This document shows positions 39,993 to 48,123 of a stretch of DNA of 64,000 nucleotides, in pieces. A program made the position numbers and the translations under genes. The stretch is from a virus. Each line of letters opens with the position of its first letter. Position 1 is the first letter of the stretch. Below the pieces are notes generated by a model, which saw only the letters and a list, made by a program, of their open reading frames with translations, made no database searches and was not told the DNA's origin. The DNA is taken from the IMG/VR virus record IMGVR_UViG_3300027759_000063, positions 1 through 64,000 of that record. The stretch is one strand, 5' to 3'.

Positions 39993-40796
39993 ATGAAATA
40001 CACTGTAGTTACCACTTTTAATGCTGATGGATACAAGACCTATGGATCCAGAATGATTGATACTTTTTTGCGCACTTGGCCCAAAGAAGTGCAACTACAA
40101 GTGTACGCCGAAGGTTGTGTTGTCAATCAGACTGCACCCAATTTACAAGTGTTAAGTTTAGAAGGGTCAAGCCCTAAACTTGTGGCATTTAAAAATACCT
40201 GGCGTGATGTGCCCAAGGCCAATGGTGATGTTTCTGCAGATCTTGTTAGATCAAAAAGAAAAGATGCAGGCAAAGGATTCAAATGGCATGCTGTGAGATT
40301 TGCTCACAAGGTGTATGCTATATTTCATGCCGCCCAGCATGCCACAACAGATTGGTTGATCTGGATGGATGCTGATATGATTTGCCATAGTCCCATGACA
40401 GTGGCAAAACTATCCGAGTTTTTTCCAGACTCCGCAGATCTTTGTTTTGCTGGACGCAGTAGAAAATTCACCGAATGTGGCCTGTACGGCATGCGCATAA
40501 CCGAGCCTACAATCAAATCCTGGTTGTCAGATTTCCAACACATGTATGATCATGCTGAATCAGGTATATTTGCCCTGGATGAATGGCATGACAGTTATGT
40601 ATTTGACGCCGTAAGAAAACGTCATGCCTTGCGTGAACTCAACTGGACGGCACACCTGCAAATGGGCGAAGGTCATCCACTAATCAATTGCGAATGGGGT
40701 GCATATATTGATCACCTCAAGGGTGAGAGAAAAAGTCTTGGCCGTAGCCGGTCATCAGACATACGAGTCAAAAGAAACGAAAGTTACTGGAGATGA
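39993..40796 (+). CDS. GT-A-type glycosyltransferase
   Basis: A 267-residue sugar transferase starting MKYTVVTTFNADGYKTYGSR. The DxD motif is WLIWMDADMICH (D126, D128), after a helix KWHAVRFAHKVYAIFHAAQ. ALDEWHDSYVFDAV and the C-terminal INCEWGAYIDHLKGERKSL (acceptor loop) follow. It is first of seven plus-strand glycan genes with overlaps of 4-16 bases, so one operon. No ribosome binding site upstream: see the late promoter core at 39981..39988. Confidence 0.85.
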   Translation: MKYTVVTTFNADGYKTYGSRMIDTFLRTWPKEVQLQVYAEGCVVNQTAPNLQVLSLEGSSPKLVAFKNTWRDVPKANGDVSADLVRSKRKDAGKGFKWHAVRFAHKVYAIFHAAQHATTDWLIWMDADMICHSPMTVAKLSEFFPDSADLCFAGRSRKFTECGLYGMRITEPTIKSWLSDFQHMYDHAESGIFALDEWHDSYVFDAVRKRHALRELNWTAHLQMGEGHPLINCEWGAYIDHLKGERKSLGRSRSSDIRVKRNESYWR

Positions 40797-41596
40797 TATT
40801 TCTCAGCAAGAACGGTGATGACGAGTACATTGATATGTATGCACAAGGACTTGGACTTGAGCCCACACCGTTGGAGTCATGGCGTTATGAGGACAGCACA
40901 GAGCCACTCATGCTACGTGGCATCATGAAACACAAGATCATCAAACAGTGCTGGGCAGATAACCGACCGTTTAGATACATGGATTCAGGTTACCTGGGTA
41001 ATCGTCCCAGTTTTAAAAATCCACATGGCTGGAAGCACTGGCATAGGATTGTGCCCAACAACCTACAACATGATCAAGTGATACCACGACCCAGTGATCG
41101 ATGGAATCAACTGGGACTAGAAGCGGCCAATCGCCGACGTGGCAGTGCAATACTGATTGTGGCACCAGATGAAAAGCCTTGCAAGTTTTATGACATAGAA
41201 TTAGACACCTGGCTGGCAGAAACTGTGGCCACTATCAAACAACATACTGATAGACCCATCGTCATACGTGAACGCAACAAGAGTCGTACTGATAGAAAAA
41301 TCAATCGTGTGGAACATGCACTAAATGATGTGCATGCAGTTGTGACCTTTAACAGCATAGCAGGTACTGAAGCCATATTGGCAGGTACCCCAGTATTTGC
41401 CATGGCACCATCAAACGCTGCCAGACCAGTCAGCAACACAGACTTGAGTTGCATAGACAATCCATGGTTTCCAGATCGGGATCAGGTGTTGGCCTGGGCA
41501 TATCATTTGGCCTATGCGCAGTTTCACATAGACGAATTCAAGAACGGACGAGCAGAACGTATAATTAAACAAACTGAGGAGATACTGAATGGTTGA
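40793..41596 (+). CDS. Capsule-synthesis-like GT-B protein (paralogue of 45700..46662)
   Basis: A 267-residue protein. The segments LRGIMKHKIIKQCW, FRYMDSGYLGN, VIPRPSDRW, FYDIELDTWLAETV, HTDRPIVIRE, VVTFNSIAGTEAILAGTPVF and WAYHLAYAQFHIDEF align with the same order of motifs in the minus-strand protein at 45700..46662, so the two are clear paralogues. The fold suggested is the GT-B C-terminal half of capsule-type transferases. Coupled by ATGA to the upstream glycosyltransferase. Exact reaction unknown. Confidence 0.72.
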   Translation: MIFLSKNGDDEYIDMYAQGLGLEPTPLESWRYEDSTEPLMLRGIMKHKIIKQCWADNRPFRYMDSGYLGNRPSFKNPHGWKHWHRIVPNNLQHDQVIPRPSDRWNQLGLEAANRRRGSAILIVAPDEKPCKFYDIELDTWLAETVATIKQHTDRPIVIRERNKSRTDRKINRVEHALNDVHAVVTFNSIAGTEAILAGTPVFAMAPSNAARPVSNTDLSCIDNPWFPDRDQVLAWAYHLAYAQFHIDEFKNGRAERIIKQTEEILNG

Positions 41597-42236
41597 GCAT
41601 TATGGATGGAAATTCCCGGACTTTGAAACACACCTTCCGCGAATGTTGAAGAAAAGTGTGGACAAAGGTCTCTCAGCTGAATATCAAGTTGCTGTGCGAC
41701 GCCGAAGTATTGAACTGTGTAAAAATCGGGACCTGGCTCTGGACATTGGCGCTAATGTGGGCTTGTGGAGTCGTGACTTTGTTGGCAGTTTTGCTCGTGT
41801 GATAGCATTTGAACCAGTGGCTGTGTTCAGAGAATGTTTAGAACACAATGTGCAAGGCACAAATTTTGAAGTTCAACCAATTGCCTTGGGCGATCAAGAC
41901 ACCCAAGGCACCATGATCATCACAGAAGATAATTCTGGTCACAGTCACCTGGACCCTGCTACCATGGGCACAGGCAACGTGCAAGTTGTTCGATTGGACA
42001 CACTGAATTTTCATGATGTCAGTTATATCAAAATTGACTGCGAAGGATATGAGTATCGTATTTTGCAAGGTGCAGAACAAACCATTCGCCGTTGTAGGCC
42101 TGTGATAGTGATAGAGCAAAAACCACATGATGCCTACAGCAAACAATACGGGCAGTTTGCGGCAGTGAAACTGTTGCAAGAATGGGGCATGATCAAACTA
42201 GATCAAGTACGTGACGACTGGATCATGGGGTGGTAA
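41589..42236 (+). CDS. FkbM-family methyltransferase
   Basis: A 215-residue SAM methyltransferase with the FkbM layout: motif I LALDIGANVGLWS (49-61), VIAFEPVAVFRECLEHNV (post-motif), IALGDQDTQGTMI, then the signature YIKIDCEGYEYRILQGAE and VIVIEQKPHD. FkbM enzymes O-methylate sugars or small glycan-like substrates, so methylation of a sugar in the island's product is probable (inference). It overlaps the upstream gene by 8 bases and the next FkbM gene as TAATG. Confidence 0.88.
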   Translation: MVEHYGWKFPDFETHLPRMLKKSVDKGLSAEYQVAVRRRSIELCKNRDLALDIGANVGLWSRDFVGSFARVIAFEPVAVFRECLEHNVQGTNFEVQPIALGDQDTQGTMIITEDNSGHSHLDPATMGTGNVQVVRLDTLNFHDVSYIKIDCEGYEYRILQGAEQTIRRCRPVIVIEQKPHDAYSKQYGQFAAVKLLQEWGMIKLDQVRDDWIMGW

Positions 42237-42886
42237 TGACTGCACTTGATCTAGTAGAAATTAAAGAAGGATGGTATTGGCCAAAAGATGATACCAATAC
42301 TTGGAAATTTTTATTAGAAAATTTTGATTTGCCCGGCCGAATATCCAGTTATGTTGATGACAAAAAAGTTGTGGTACAAGCTGGCGGCAACTGCGGTATG
42401 TATCCAAAACAATATTCAAAAATTTTTGATGCTGTTTATACTTTTGAACCAGACTGGCTAAATTTTTATTGTTTAGCAATGAATTGCCCTGAAGAAAATA
42501 TAGTTAAATCTCAAGGATGTCTTGGTAGTGATCCTGGATTGGTCGATCTTCATATCAAATCTAAGAGTAGAGGAAAAAGTTTTATCAACGGTGATGGTCT
42601 TTATCCAATCTATCTGATAGATAATTTGGGACTGACAGCATGTGATTTGATACACTTGGACATAGAAGGCTATGAATATTTTGCTCTTAGCGGTGCTGTG
42701 TCTACTATCAAAAAATTCCAACCAATCATAGCCATCGAAATGTGGGATCCACCTCCAAATAAATATCTAAATAGATTTGGGGACAACATCAATCAAAAAA
42801 CCAAAGACCTACTGGCATCATTGGGGTACTCACATGTTGATACACTGAACGAATCTGATTGGATATACACATGCAAACAAAAATAA
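42236..42886 (+). CDS. FkbM-family methyltransferase, second copy
   Basis: A 216-residue protein with VVVQAGGNCGMYPKQYSK (46-63) as motif I, VYTFEPDWLNFYCLAMNC and the FkbM signature LIHLDIEGYEYFALSGA followed by IIAIEMWDPP. The motif I variant (QAGGNCG instead of DIGANVG) is noticeable but occurs in this family. The ATG at 42236 overlaps the upstream stop (TAATG); a GTG at 42230 is not needed. AT-richer than its neighbour, so probably not a recent duplicate. Confidence 0.85.
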   Translation: MTALDLVEIKEGWYWPKDDTNTWKFLLENFDLPGRISSYVDDKKVVVQAGGNCGMYPKQYSKIFDAVYTFEPDWLNFYCLAMNCPEENIVKSQGCLGSDPGLVDLHIKSKSRGKSFINGDGLYPIYLIDNLGLTACDLIHLDIEGYEYFALSGAVSTIKKFQPIIAIEMWDPPPNKYLNRFGDNINQKTKDLLASLGYSHVDTLNESDWIYTCKQK

Positions 42887-43557
42887 TTGTGTTACAAAAT
42901 AATCAGCTGTCGCAAACAGTGGCACAGGATTGCATAGAACAGGCCGCAAAATTTGGAATCACTGCTGAAGTGTTTGATGCTGTAAACGGATTTGATGCGC
43001 CAAGACATTTGGAATTATTAAACATCAAACCACTGGGAAAATTCAAAAAAGGGCGAGTGGGGATAATTGGCTGTTTTTTAAGTCATTATTACTTGTGGCT
43101 TGATTGTGTCAAACACAATGTTCCGTATCTTGTGCTAGAACACGATGGATATTTAATCAAACCACTGCCAGACAACATTTTAGACTTGTTTGATGATGTT
43201 ATAAAATTAGATTCTGGAAATCCTTACAGCAATTTGTATGAACACTGGTTGGCCACACACTCAAATGATTCATCATCAATTTGGACCATTCGAGATGGTG
43301 AACACGGCAGAGGTAATCACGAAACTGCTGCTGGCTGGAATACCATGGGAGCCTATGCCTACATCATCAAACCACATGCCGCAGTCAAGCTGATTGACTG
43401 GGTCAAAGACCATGGTTTTCTTCCAACTGACTGGTTGATAGGTACAAAAATTGTGTCGGTGAGCCATCACTGTCCCTCTATTGCAAGATTACATCCACTG
43501 TATGCAAAAGATGGTAATATTAAAAAATTATCTACAGAAATGAATCTGGAGAAATAA
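42871..43557 (+). CDS. Family 25 (LPS-type) glycosyltransferase
   Basis: A 228-residue transferase of the lipooligosaccharide (GT25) type. AKFGITAEVFDAVNG, the hallmark GIIGCFLSHYYLWLDCV (64-80), then YLVLEHDGYLI (E90-x-D92) and the acceptor-side region GAYAYIIKPHAAVKLIDWV, all diagnostic of the family. It adds sugars to LPS or glycoprotein in bacteria. It overlaps the previous gene by 16 bases, so the ATG at 42871 is internal to that gene's end. Confidence 0.88.
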   Translation: MQTKIIVLQNNQLSQTVAQDCIEQAAKFGITAEVFDAVNGFDAPRHLELLNIKPLGKFKKGRVGIIGCFLSHYYLWLDCVKHNVPYLVLEHDGYLIKPLPDNILDLFDDVIKLDSGNPYSNLYEHWLATHSNDSSSIWTIRDGEHGRGNHETAAGWNTMGAYAYIIKPHAAVKLIDWVKDHGFLPTDWLIGTKIVSVSHHCPSIARLHPLYAKDGNIKKLSTEMNLEK

Positions 43558-43558
43558 A

Positions 43559-44239
43559 ATTACAAGCCCTAGCCAATATTATGAAGAATCAGTACGACTG
43601 GGTCGTGAGTTTCAACTTAGCAACAAAAATTGGGCTGGATATGATGTTGTAAAATATCAAAAGCTCATCAAGGACCTGGTGACTCGATACAATGCTAAAA
43701 CTCTATTAGACTATGGCTGCGGCAAAGGACAACAATACCAAGACCCACTGCCATATGGCATGTTGTCTGGTGAGGCTATGCCTGAAAGTCAGTGGCAAAC
43801 TTTTGATCAATATCTTGGTGTCACTGTGTATCGTTACGATCCTTGTGTGGCAGAATTTGAAACCCCACCGCCTACAGATGCCAAATTTGATGGTGTGATA
43901 TGTACACAGGTATTGAACAGCATACCCGATGATGACATGACCTGGGTGCGTGAGAAACTTGAGTATCATGCTGAAAAGTTTTGTTTTGTTGGCATAAATT
44001 TTCAACGTGCTGCCAAGGGCAAAAAAATCATATACGATTCTGACTATTTTCGTGTGCCACGCACTAGAGAATTTTTCCGCAGCTACTATCAAGATTGGAC
44101 CGGAAGTGACTTGTTTTGGTGGTTCAAAGATCGTCCATACTACGCGGAGTGGGCCGACGATCAATTGAGCGGCACCTGGCATGATGTACCAGAAACATTT
44201 GTTGGTAAGTATGAGTTTGTGGAAGTGAACCATCGATGA
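43559..44239 (+). CDS. SAM methyltransferase with probable ATT start
   Basis: A class I methyltransferase. TLLDYGCGKGQQY is motif I, VYRYDPCVAEFE the acidic post-motif, FDGVICTQVLNSIPDDDM motif IV/V and FFRSYYQDWTGSD part of the substrate side. The reading frame stays open with protein-like sequence (ITSPSQYYEESVRLGREFQL) far upstream of the only GTG (43679), up to 43544. GGAG at 43548-43551 is followed after 7 bases by ATT at 43559, so initiation at ATT is likely, one base after the GT25 stop. If only the GTG is used, the protein is 186 residues. Confidence 0.75.
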   Translation: MTSPSQYYEESVRLGREFQLSNKNWAGYDVVKYQKLIKDLVTRYNAKTLLDYGCGKGQQYQDPLPYGMLSGEAMPESQWQTFDQYLGVTVYRYDPCVAEFETPPPTDAKFDGVICTQVLNSIPDDDMTWVREKLEYHAEKFCFVGINFQRAAKGKKIIYDSDYFRVPRTREFFRSYYQDWTGSDLFWWFKDRPYYAEWADDQLSGTWHDVPETFVGKYEFVEVNHR

Positions 44240-44793
44240 TAATTGATCCTGAATATCAAGCCCAACTGGCTGACATGCACAGTCAAGGAAAATTTACTAA
44301 CGGCAGTAAAGTTATTAAAAACATAAAGAGATTTCTAAATCAATATAATTTGACTAGTGTGTTAGATTTTGGATGTGGTCATGGTGCCCTGATGGCTAGT
44401 ATCAATCAAGCATATCCCAACATAGCAATAGATGGCTATGACCCCGGCAATCCCAAACACAATCGCATGCCTCAACGATCATTTGATGCAGTGGTCAGTG
44501 CTGATGTATTTGAACACATAGAGCCTGAACACCTAGCCAGCACGTTGCAGTTGATCAGTAGTAAGATACAAGTTGCAGGATGGTTTAGAATTGCCTGCTA
44601 TCCTGCAAAAAAACACCTGCCCGACGGACGCAATGCTCACTTGATTGTACAATCACCCACGTGGTGGCGCCAACAACTGTTGGCCAACATGAATGTGACC
44701 ATAGTTGCGGAAGAGATTGCTGTGTTTGACAAAAGCCACAAATGGCCAGGCATTGTGGGCGAAGTTTACGACGTCACTGTAGAAGTCAAGTAA
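44236..44793 (+). CDS. SAM methyltransferase (UbiE/Methyltransf_11-like)
   Basis: A 185-residue methyltransferase. VLDFGCGHGALMASI (43-57) is motif I, IAIDGYDPGNPKHN post-motif I, FDAVVSADVFEHIEPEHLA motif II-like with the EHI/E signature, and WFRIACYPAKKHLPDGRNAH a distinctive late segment. Likely modifies a sugar or lipid of the island's product. ATGA-coupled to the preceding methyltransferase; its stop overlaps the convergent gene at 44766 by 28 bases. Confidence 0.83.
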   Translation: MIIDPEYQAQLADMHSQGKFTNGSKVIKNIKRFLNQYNLTSVLDFGCGHGALMASINQAYPNIAIDGYDPGNPKHNRMPQRSFDAVVSADVFEHIEPEHLASTLQLISSKIQVAGWFRIACYPAKKHLPDGRNAHLIVQSPTWWRQQLLANMNVTIVAEEIAVFDKSHKWPGIVGEVYDVTVEVK

Positions 44794-45734
44794 GGCAAAA
44801 ATTTTTGATAGACACGACCTTGGCTGGCATCTGCATCACTCCAGTGTGCGGCTGCTAGATCATAAATCCACTGTTGCCTTTTAAATTCAACAGGAGATTC
44901 AATAGTTAGAATATCATGATTGGCCACTGCCCATGCCACACAACTGCAATCATCCACAAACACCGGTATGCCAGCACACACCGCTGCCACACTGGCCGAG
45001 CTGTTGAAAAACACCGCTGAGTGTGCATTTTGCAAATTGTCTACTAGTCGGCTGTGGCTGGGATCAATCAATTTGATGTTTTGTCGTTTAGCGTGTTTTT
45101 CAGTATAAGCACTGAATTCCAGCATGTCATACTTGCCTGGATGTGGTCTAACGTGTATGGCACGTTGTGTCACAGTTCTAATTTGATTTATTTTGTCTCG
45201 TAGCCAATCCATGGGATTCAAAGTTTTCATTGCAAATCCACCATCGCGTTGCATGCAAATCAAGATATGCCCATGCTCGTTATGTTGTGTTGGTTGCAAA
45301 CTCACGCCTAAATTGTGACTGATCTCTTGCCACTTGGCATCAGTACTGCTGTGATTGGCGTATTCTGCACGATCATAAAATGGTCCGCCAAGGCTGTATC
45401 GCAAGTAGCTGCCGTGGTTGTCAAGATATTTCCAACAACTGGCATCAATACACATGGTGTGATTGCCAAGTCTTCGTTGATCAGCAATGATTTGTTTGCG
45501 CAAGGTGATATTGCGACCACCGGTGTTTGTTGTGGCCCATCCTAACATCACGGCTAGTCGGCTGGGGGTGTATTGATGTTCCCATTCTACCACAACCGAA
45601 TCTCCGGTGGCACGTACACCTTGGGCAAAGCTCTCTAAACACTCAATTTTCCTTGTGTGTTTTCGAGCATTGGCCACACTACTGATGTACACCACAACGT
45701 CAACCACCTTGCAAGATTCTCCAGGCTGTGCCAT
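44766..45734 (-). CDS. Capsule-synthesis-like GT-B protein
   Basis: A 322-residue protein with two Rossmann-like halves: VVDVVVYISSVANARKHTRK at the start, HILICMQRDGGFAMKTLN, AIHVRPHPGKYDMLEF in the middle, and AVFFNSSASVAAVCAGIPVF at the sugar-nucleotide site. The HPGKYD region equals the capsule polysaccharide synthesis pattern. The ATG at 45734 lies inside the preceding gene's end; GTGs within the next 14 codons (for example at V10) after a GGAG are alternatives. Fourth member of the capsule-like group in this window. Confidence 0.7.
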   Translation of the reverse strand: MAQPGESCKVVDVVVYISSVANARKHTRKIECLESFAQGVRATGDSVVVEWEHQYTPSRLAVMLGWATTNTGGRNITLRKQIIADQRRLGNHTMCIDASCWKYLDNHGSYLRYSLGGPFYDRAEYANHSSTDAKWQEISHNLGVSLQPTQHNEHGHILICMQRDGGFAMKTLNPMDWLRDKINQIRTVTQRAIHVRPHPGKYDMLEFSAYTEKHAKRQNIKLIDPSHSRLVDNLQNAHSAVFFNSSASVAAVCAGIPVFVDDCSCVAWAVANHDILTIESPVEFKRQQWIYDLAAAHWSDADASQGRVYQKFLPYLTSTVTS

Positions 45735-46662
45735 CGCGCATTTCTACTTCGGTGAATTGGCAGTAGGCCATATGATGTGCCCAGGCTCTAATTTCGTCAA
45801 GACTGGGTCGTCGAATTTTTTCTATATCTGCAATAGAAGTACTACACACCGCGGCTGCGGCGTTGGGCCCAAGTGTGATGGCTGGTTTGCCATGCAGTAT
45901 GGCTTCGCCGGCAGCAATGCTGGAGTAAGTTATCAAACAATATATGTCTTGATCCAAGGCCATTTCTATTGTGTCGTCATTGATTCGAACACTGCGCCCT
46001 TGTTTGCGACGAATCACCACTTCCCTATCAGTATGAGCACTAATTTCTGCTAATGTCTGTTTCAACCATGTTTCAAGATCTATGTCGTACAGATTCAATA
46101 GTTTTTGACTGGGTGGTGCCAACAGTATCTTACTGCCATCCGCACGTACTTTTTTAAGTTGAACTCCTGTGCAATCAAATCTATCACTAGGACGAGCAAT
46201 CACGGGCCCAAAGTTTTGTACATCATTTTTTGTAATTCTGTGATAGAGTTTTTTCTTGCCATTGCCAAAGTAACCAGTGTCAATATAGTAAAAGTCTTTG
46301 CCCAGGGCTCGACACGCATCCATTTGTTTACGTTTGGTAATACCACGCAACACCACAGGAGTAGGCGTTGATTCAGTTTTACTCCAGGTAGTTATTTGTC
46401 CGCCACAACCGCGCACAAAACTTTCTAATGTAGGATCGTACATATATCCTTTTCTTTCATATCTATATTCGCTGTCTATGGCGTGTACTGCCTGTGTGTC
46501 CAACGCACAAATTTTTGCCGACAATGTGTCAAAGTTCATACCATAATAATCGCCTGCAGGATCCACACGATATTTTATTATGTCGTAAAATATATCACGA
46601 ACTTCGGCTGGCAGTAAATCAAATTCGTGTTGTTCAAATGGTATTAGTTCTTCATCATCCAT
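45700..46662 (-). CDS. Capsule-synthesis-like GT-B protein (paralogue of 40793..41596)
   Basis: A 320-residue protein with LRGITKRKQMDACR, FYYIDTGYFGN, VIARPSDRF, NLYDIDLETWLKQTL, HTDREVVIRRK, LITYSSIAAGEAILHGKPAI and WAHHMAYCQFTEVEM. This is the same motif series as its plus-strand paralogue, with an extra N-terminal acidic region (MDDEELIPFEQHEFDLLPAE). The start is set at 46662 because the frame before it overlaps the upstream gene. Likely GT-B transferase of unknown substrate. Confidence 0.72.
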   Translation of the reverse strand: MDDEELIPFEQHEFDLLPAEVRDIFYDIIKYRVDPAGDYYGMNFDTLSAKICALDTQAVHAIDSEYRYERKGYMYDPTLESFVRGCGGQITTWSKTESTPTPVVLRGITKRKQMDACRALGKDFYYIDTGYFGNGKKKLYHRITKNDVQNFGPVIARPSDRFDCTGVQLKKVRADGSKILLAPPSQKLLNLYDIDLETWLKQTLAEISAHTDREVVIRRKQGRSVRINDDTIEMALDQDIYCLITYSSIAAGEAILHGKPAITLGPNAAAAVCSTSIADIEKIRRPSLDEIRAWAHHMAYCQFTEVEMRDGTAWRILQGG

Positions 46663-47347
46663 TATGTGTTCTTTGCTGACAGTGGTCGGTAAGTGTGCGT
46701 TCGTGATGCCAGTCTGGTGCAAAGTCACCAGCTGTAGCAAATTCATCAAAGCAGGGCGTTCCCAAAGTGTAGTGTACTAATTTTGCTAGAGGATTCCATT
46801 CATACTCAACATCCAGCCAATTCCACTCAGGCGGTAGTTCACCTATGCGTTCATCTTCTATCCAGGAGAATCTGTGCAGTTCGGCACCTGTTGATTTTTG
46901 CACAAACTCAGGAGTTAGTTTGCGGTTAGGAAAACTGTTGCAGTTCCACAGTATCACACTTGACCAATTTTTGCGTGGATAGTCTTCGTTTGGGCTGCCA
47001 AGATATTTCACAGGCATGCGAGTTTTGTAGTCGTGTTTGACCACCATGACGTCTTTGGAGACATCGCGCAAGTTCCACAGTTTCACAATGTCGTCACGCA
47101 GGATCATGTCACCGTCAATGAATATGGCCCAGCCCGAATAGCCCATTAGATGCGGCACAAGGAAACGGCTGTAGATAAATTGGTTGCTGCCGTCAGTGTG
47201 CGTTTCGTCATAATCTCGAAACAGGTTCAAGGCCACAGGGATAATGGCCACTGGCTGGCTGGCATGTCTAATAATTGAGTTTACACACACATGATAGGCC
47301 ACTGCTTCTCTAGGATCGTAGCCCACAAAGATTGGTATAGGGGTCAT
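46655..47347 (-). CDS. GT-A-type glycosyltransferase (GT8-like)
   Basis: A 230-residue sugar transferase starting MTPIPIFVGYDPREAVAYHV, a typical GT8 start. The metal-binding motif is AIFIDGDMIL (D78, D80), after RFLVPHLMGYSG. Later come NWSSVILWNCNSFPN and DEFATAGDFAPDWHHE. Length and motifs fit GT8-like family members in phages and LPS operons. It overlaps the preceding gene by 8 bases and the next (nucleotidyltransferase-cupin) by 4, so co-translated with a protein that could supply an activated sugar. Confidence 0.85.
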   Translation of the reverse strand: MTPIPIFVGYDPREAVAYHVCVNSIIRHASQPVAIIPVALNLFRDYDETHTDGSNQFIYSRFLVPHLMGYSGWAIFIDGDMILRDDIVKLWNLRDVSKDVMVVKHDYKTRMPVKYLGSPNEDYPRKNWSSVILWNCNSFPNRKLTPEFVQKSTGAELHRFSWIEDERIGELPPEWNWLDVEYEWNPLAKLVHYTLGTPCFDEFATAGDFAPDWHHERTLTDHCQQRTHNG

Positions 47348-48111
47348 GTCTTGCGCTCTATATCTTCCTCAACACAGTGTTCACCGTATTGTATTTCAAT
47401 CAATTTGAGTGGTTGATCACTTTCGTTGCAAAGTTGATGCCATTCATTCACAGCAATAAAAGTGTTCTCATGCACAGTCAAGTGGCATTTGATTTCTTGA
47501 TCAGTGCTGGCTTCGTCCAAGGTGTACACAGTAGCGTCACCTTCGGCCACAAACCAAAACTCTGCACGACTATTATGGCGTTGCATACTCAAGCATGTGT
47601 TAGGCATGACTGTGAGTTCTTTTAGTTTGGTACTTGGTGGCACCTCATGCAACACTCGATAGTAACCCCAGGTGCGTTCAGTCTTGGGTTTTTTCCAATC
47701 TTCAAGTATCCAAGAGCTGGAATTCTTTTTGTTCTTGCCTCCTACCCCAAACGCAAATTCTACATCGGGTTCGGTCATTTCGGGAATGTTGTCCTGAGTC
47801 CTGTCGCCGCCATTGGCAAAGATAAATTTAGAGCCAGGCATGGGATAGTACAACTTGGCCAGGCGGATGGCATCTCGAGCACTGTCATCAGAGTCGTCAA
47901 ACTCAATCACTCGATCTACCATGGAGAGATTTTCCACAATGGCTCTACGCTCGGTCATGGGCATGAAAGGTCTGCCCTTTTTGCGTATCAACCAGTCGTC
48001 GGAATTAAGTCCAACAACCAGTCTGTGCCCCAAGGCCTTGGCTGCTTGGAAGTAGGCTATGTGCCCGGAATGTAGTGGGTCAAATCCACCCGTGACAATT
48101 ATGATTTTCAT
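47344..48111 (-). CDS. Cytidylyltransferase-cupin fusion protein
   Basis: A 255-residue bifunctional protein. Residues 1-130 form a nucleotidyltransferase of the RfaE/glycerol-3-phosphate cytidylyltransferase type: VTGGFDPLHSGHI with the HxGH motif (H14-H17) and later SKFIFANGGDR. Residues about 155-255 form a cupin like the C-terminal domain of type II mannose-6-phosphate isomerases (LKELTVMPNTCLSMQRHNSR, then FWFVAEGDATVYTL). It would activate and isomerise or bind a sugar (inference). A TAAATA core lies 5 bases before the ATG at 48111. Confidence 0.82.
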   Translation of the reverse strand: MKIIIVTGGFDPLHSGHIAYFQAAKALGHRLVVGLNSDDWLIRKKGRPFMPMTERRAIVENLSMVDRVIEFDDSDDSARDAIRLAKLYYPMPGSKFIFANGGDRTQDNIPEMTEPDVEFAFGVGGKNKKNSSSWILEDWKKPKTERTWGYYRVLHEVPPSTKLKELTVMPNTCLSMQRHNSRAEFWFVAEGDATVYTLDEASTDQEIKCHLTVHENTFIAVNEWHQLCNESDQPLKLIEIQYGEHCVEEDIERKT

Positions 48112-48115
48112 GTGG

Positions 48116-48123
48116 ATATTTAA
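48116..48123 (-). promoter_or_regulatory. Late promoter core before the nucleotidyltransferase-cupin gene
   Basis: TTAAATAT on the minus strand, exactly five bases before the ATG at 48111, and overlapping the stop of the small TM gene at 48120. Leaderless geometry; it would start the leftward part of the glycan island as a late transcript. Confidence 0.55.

Noticed and set aside
43679-44239. Methyltransferase starting at GTG 43679
   Set aside because: Protein-like sequence continues upstream in frame to 43544 and a ribosome binding site precedes ATT at 43559; the GTG has no ribosome binding site.
38423-48111. Glycan island as a DNA-glucosylation system like T4 alpha/beta-gt
   Set aside because: No dCMP hydroxymethylase or DNA glucosyltransferase motif is seen; enzymes match LPS/capsule families instead.
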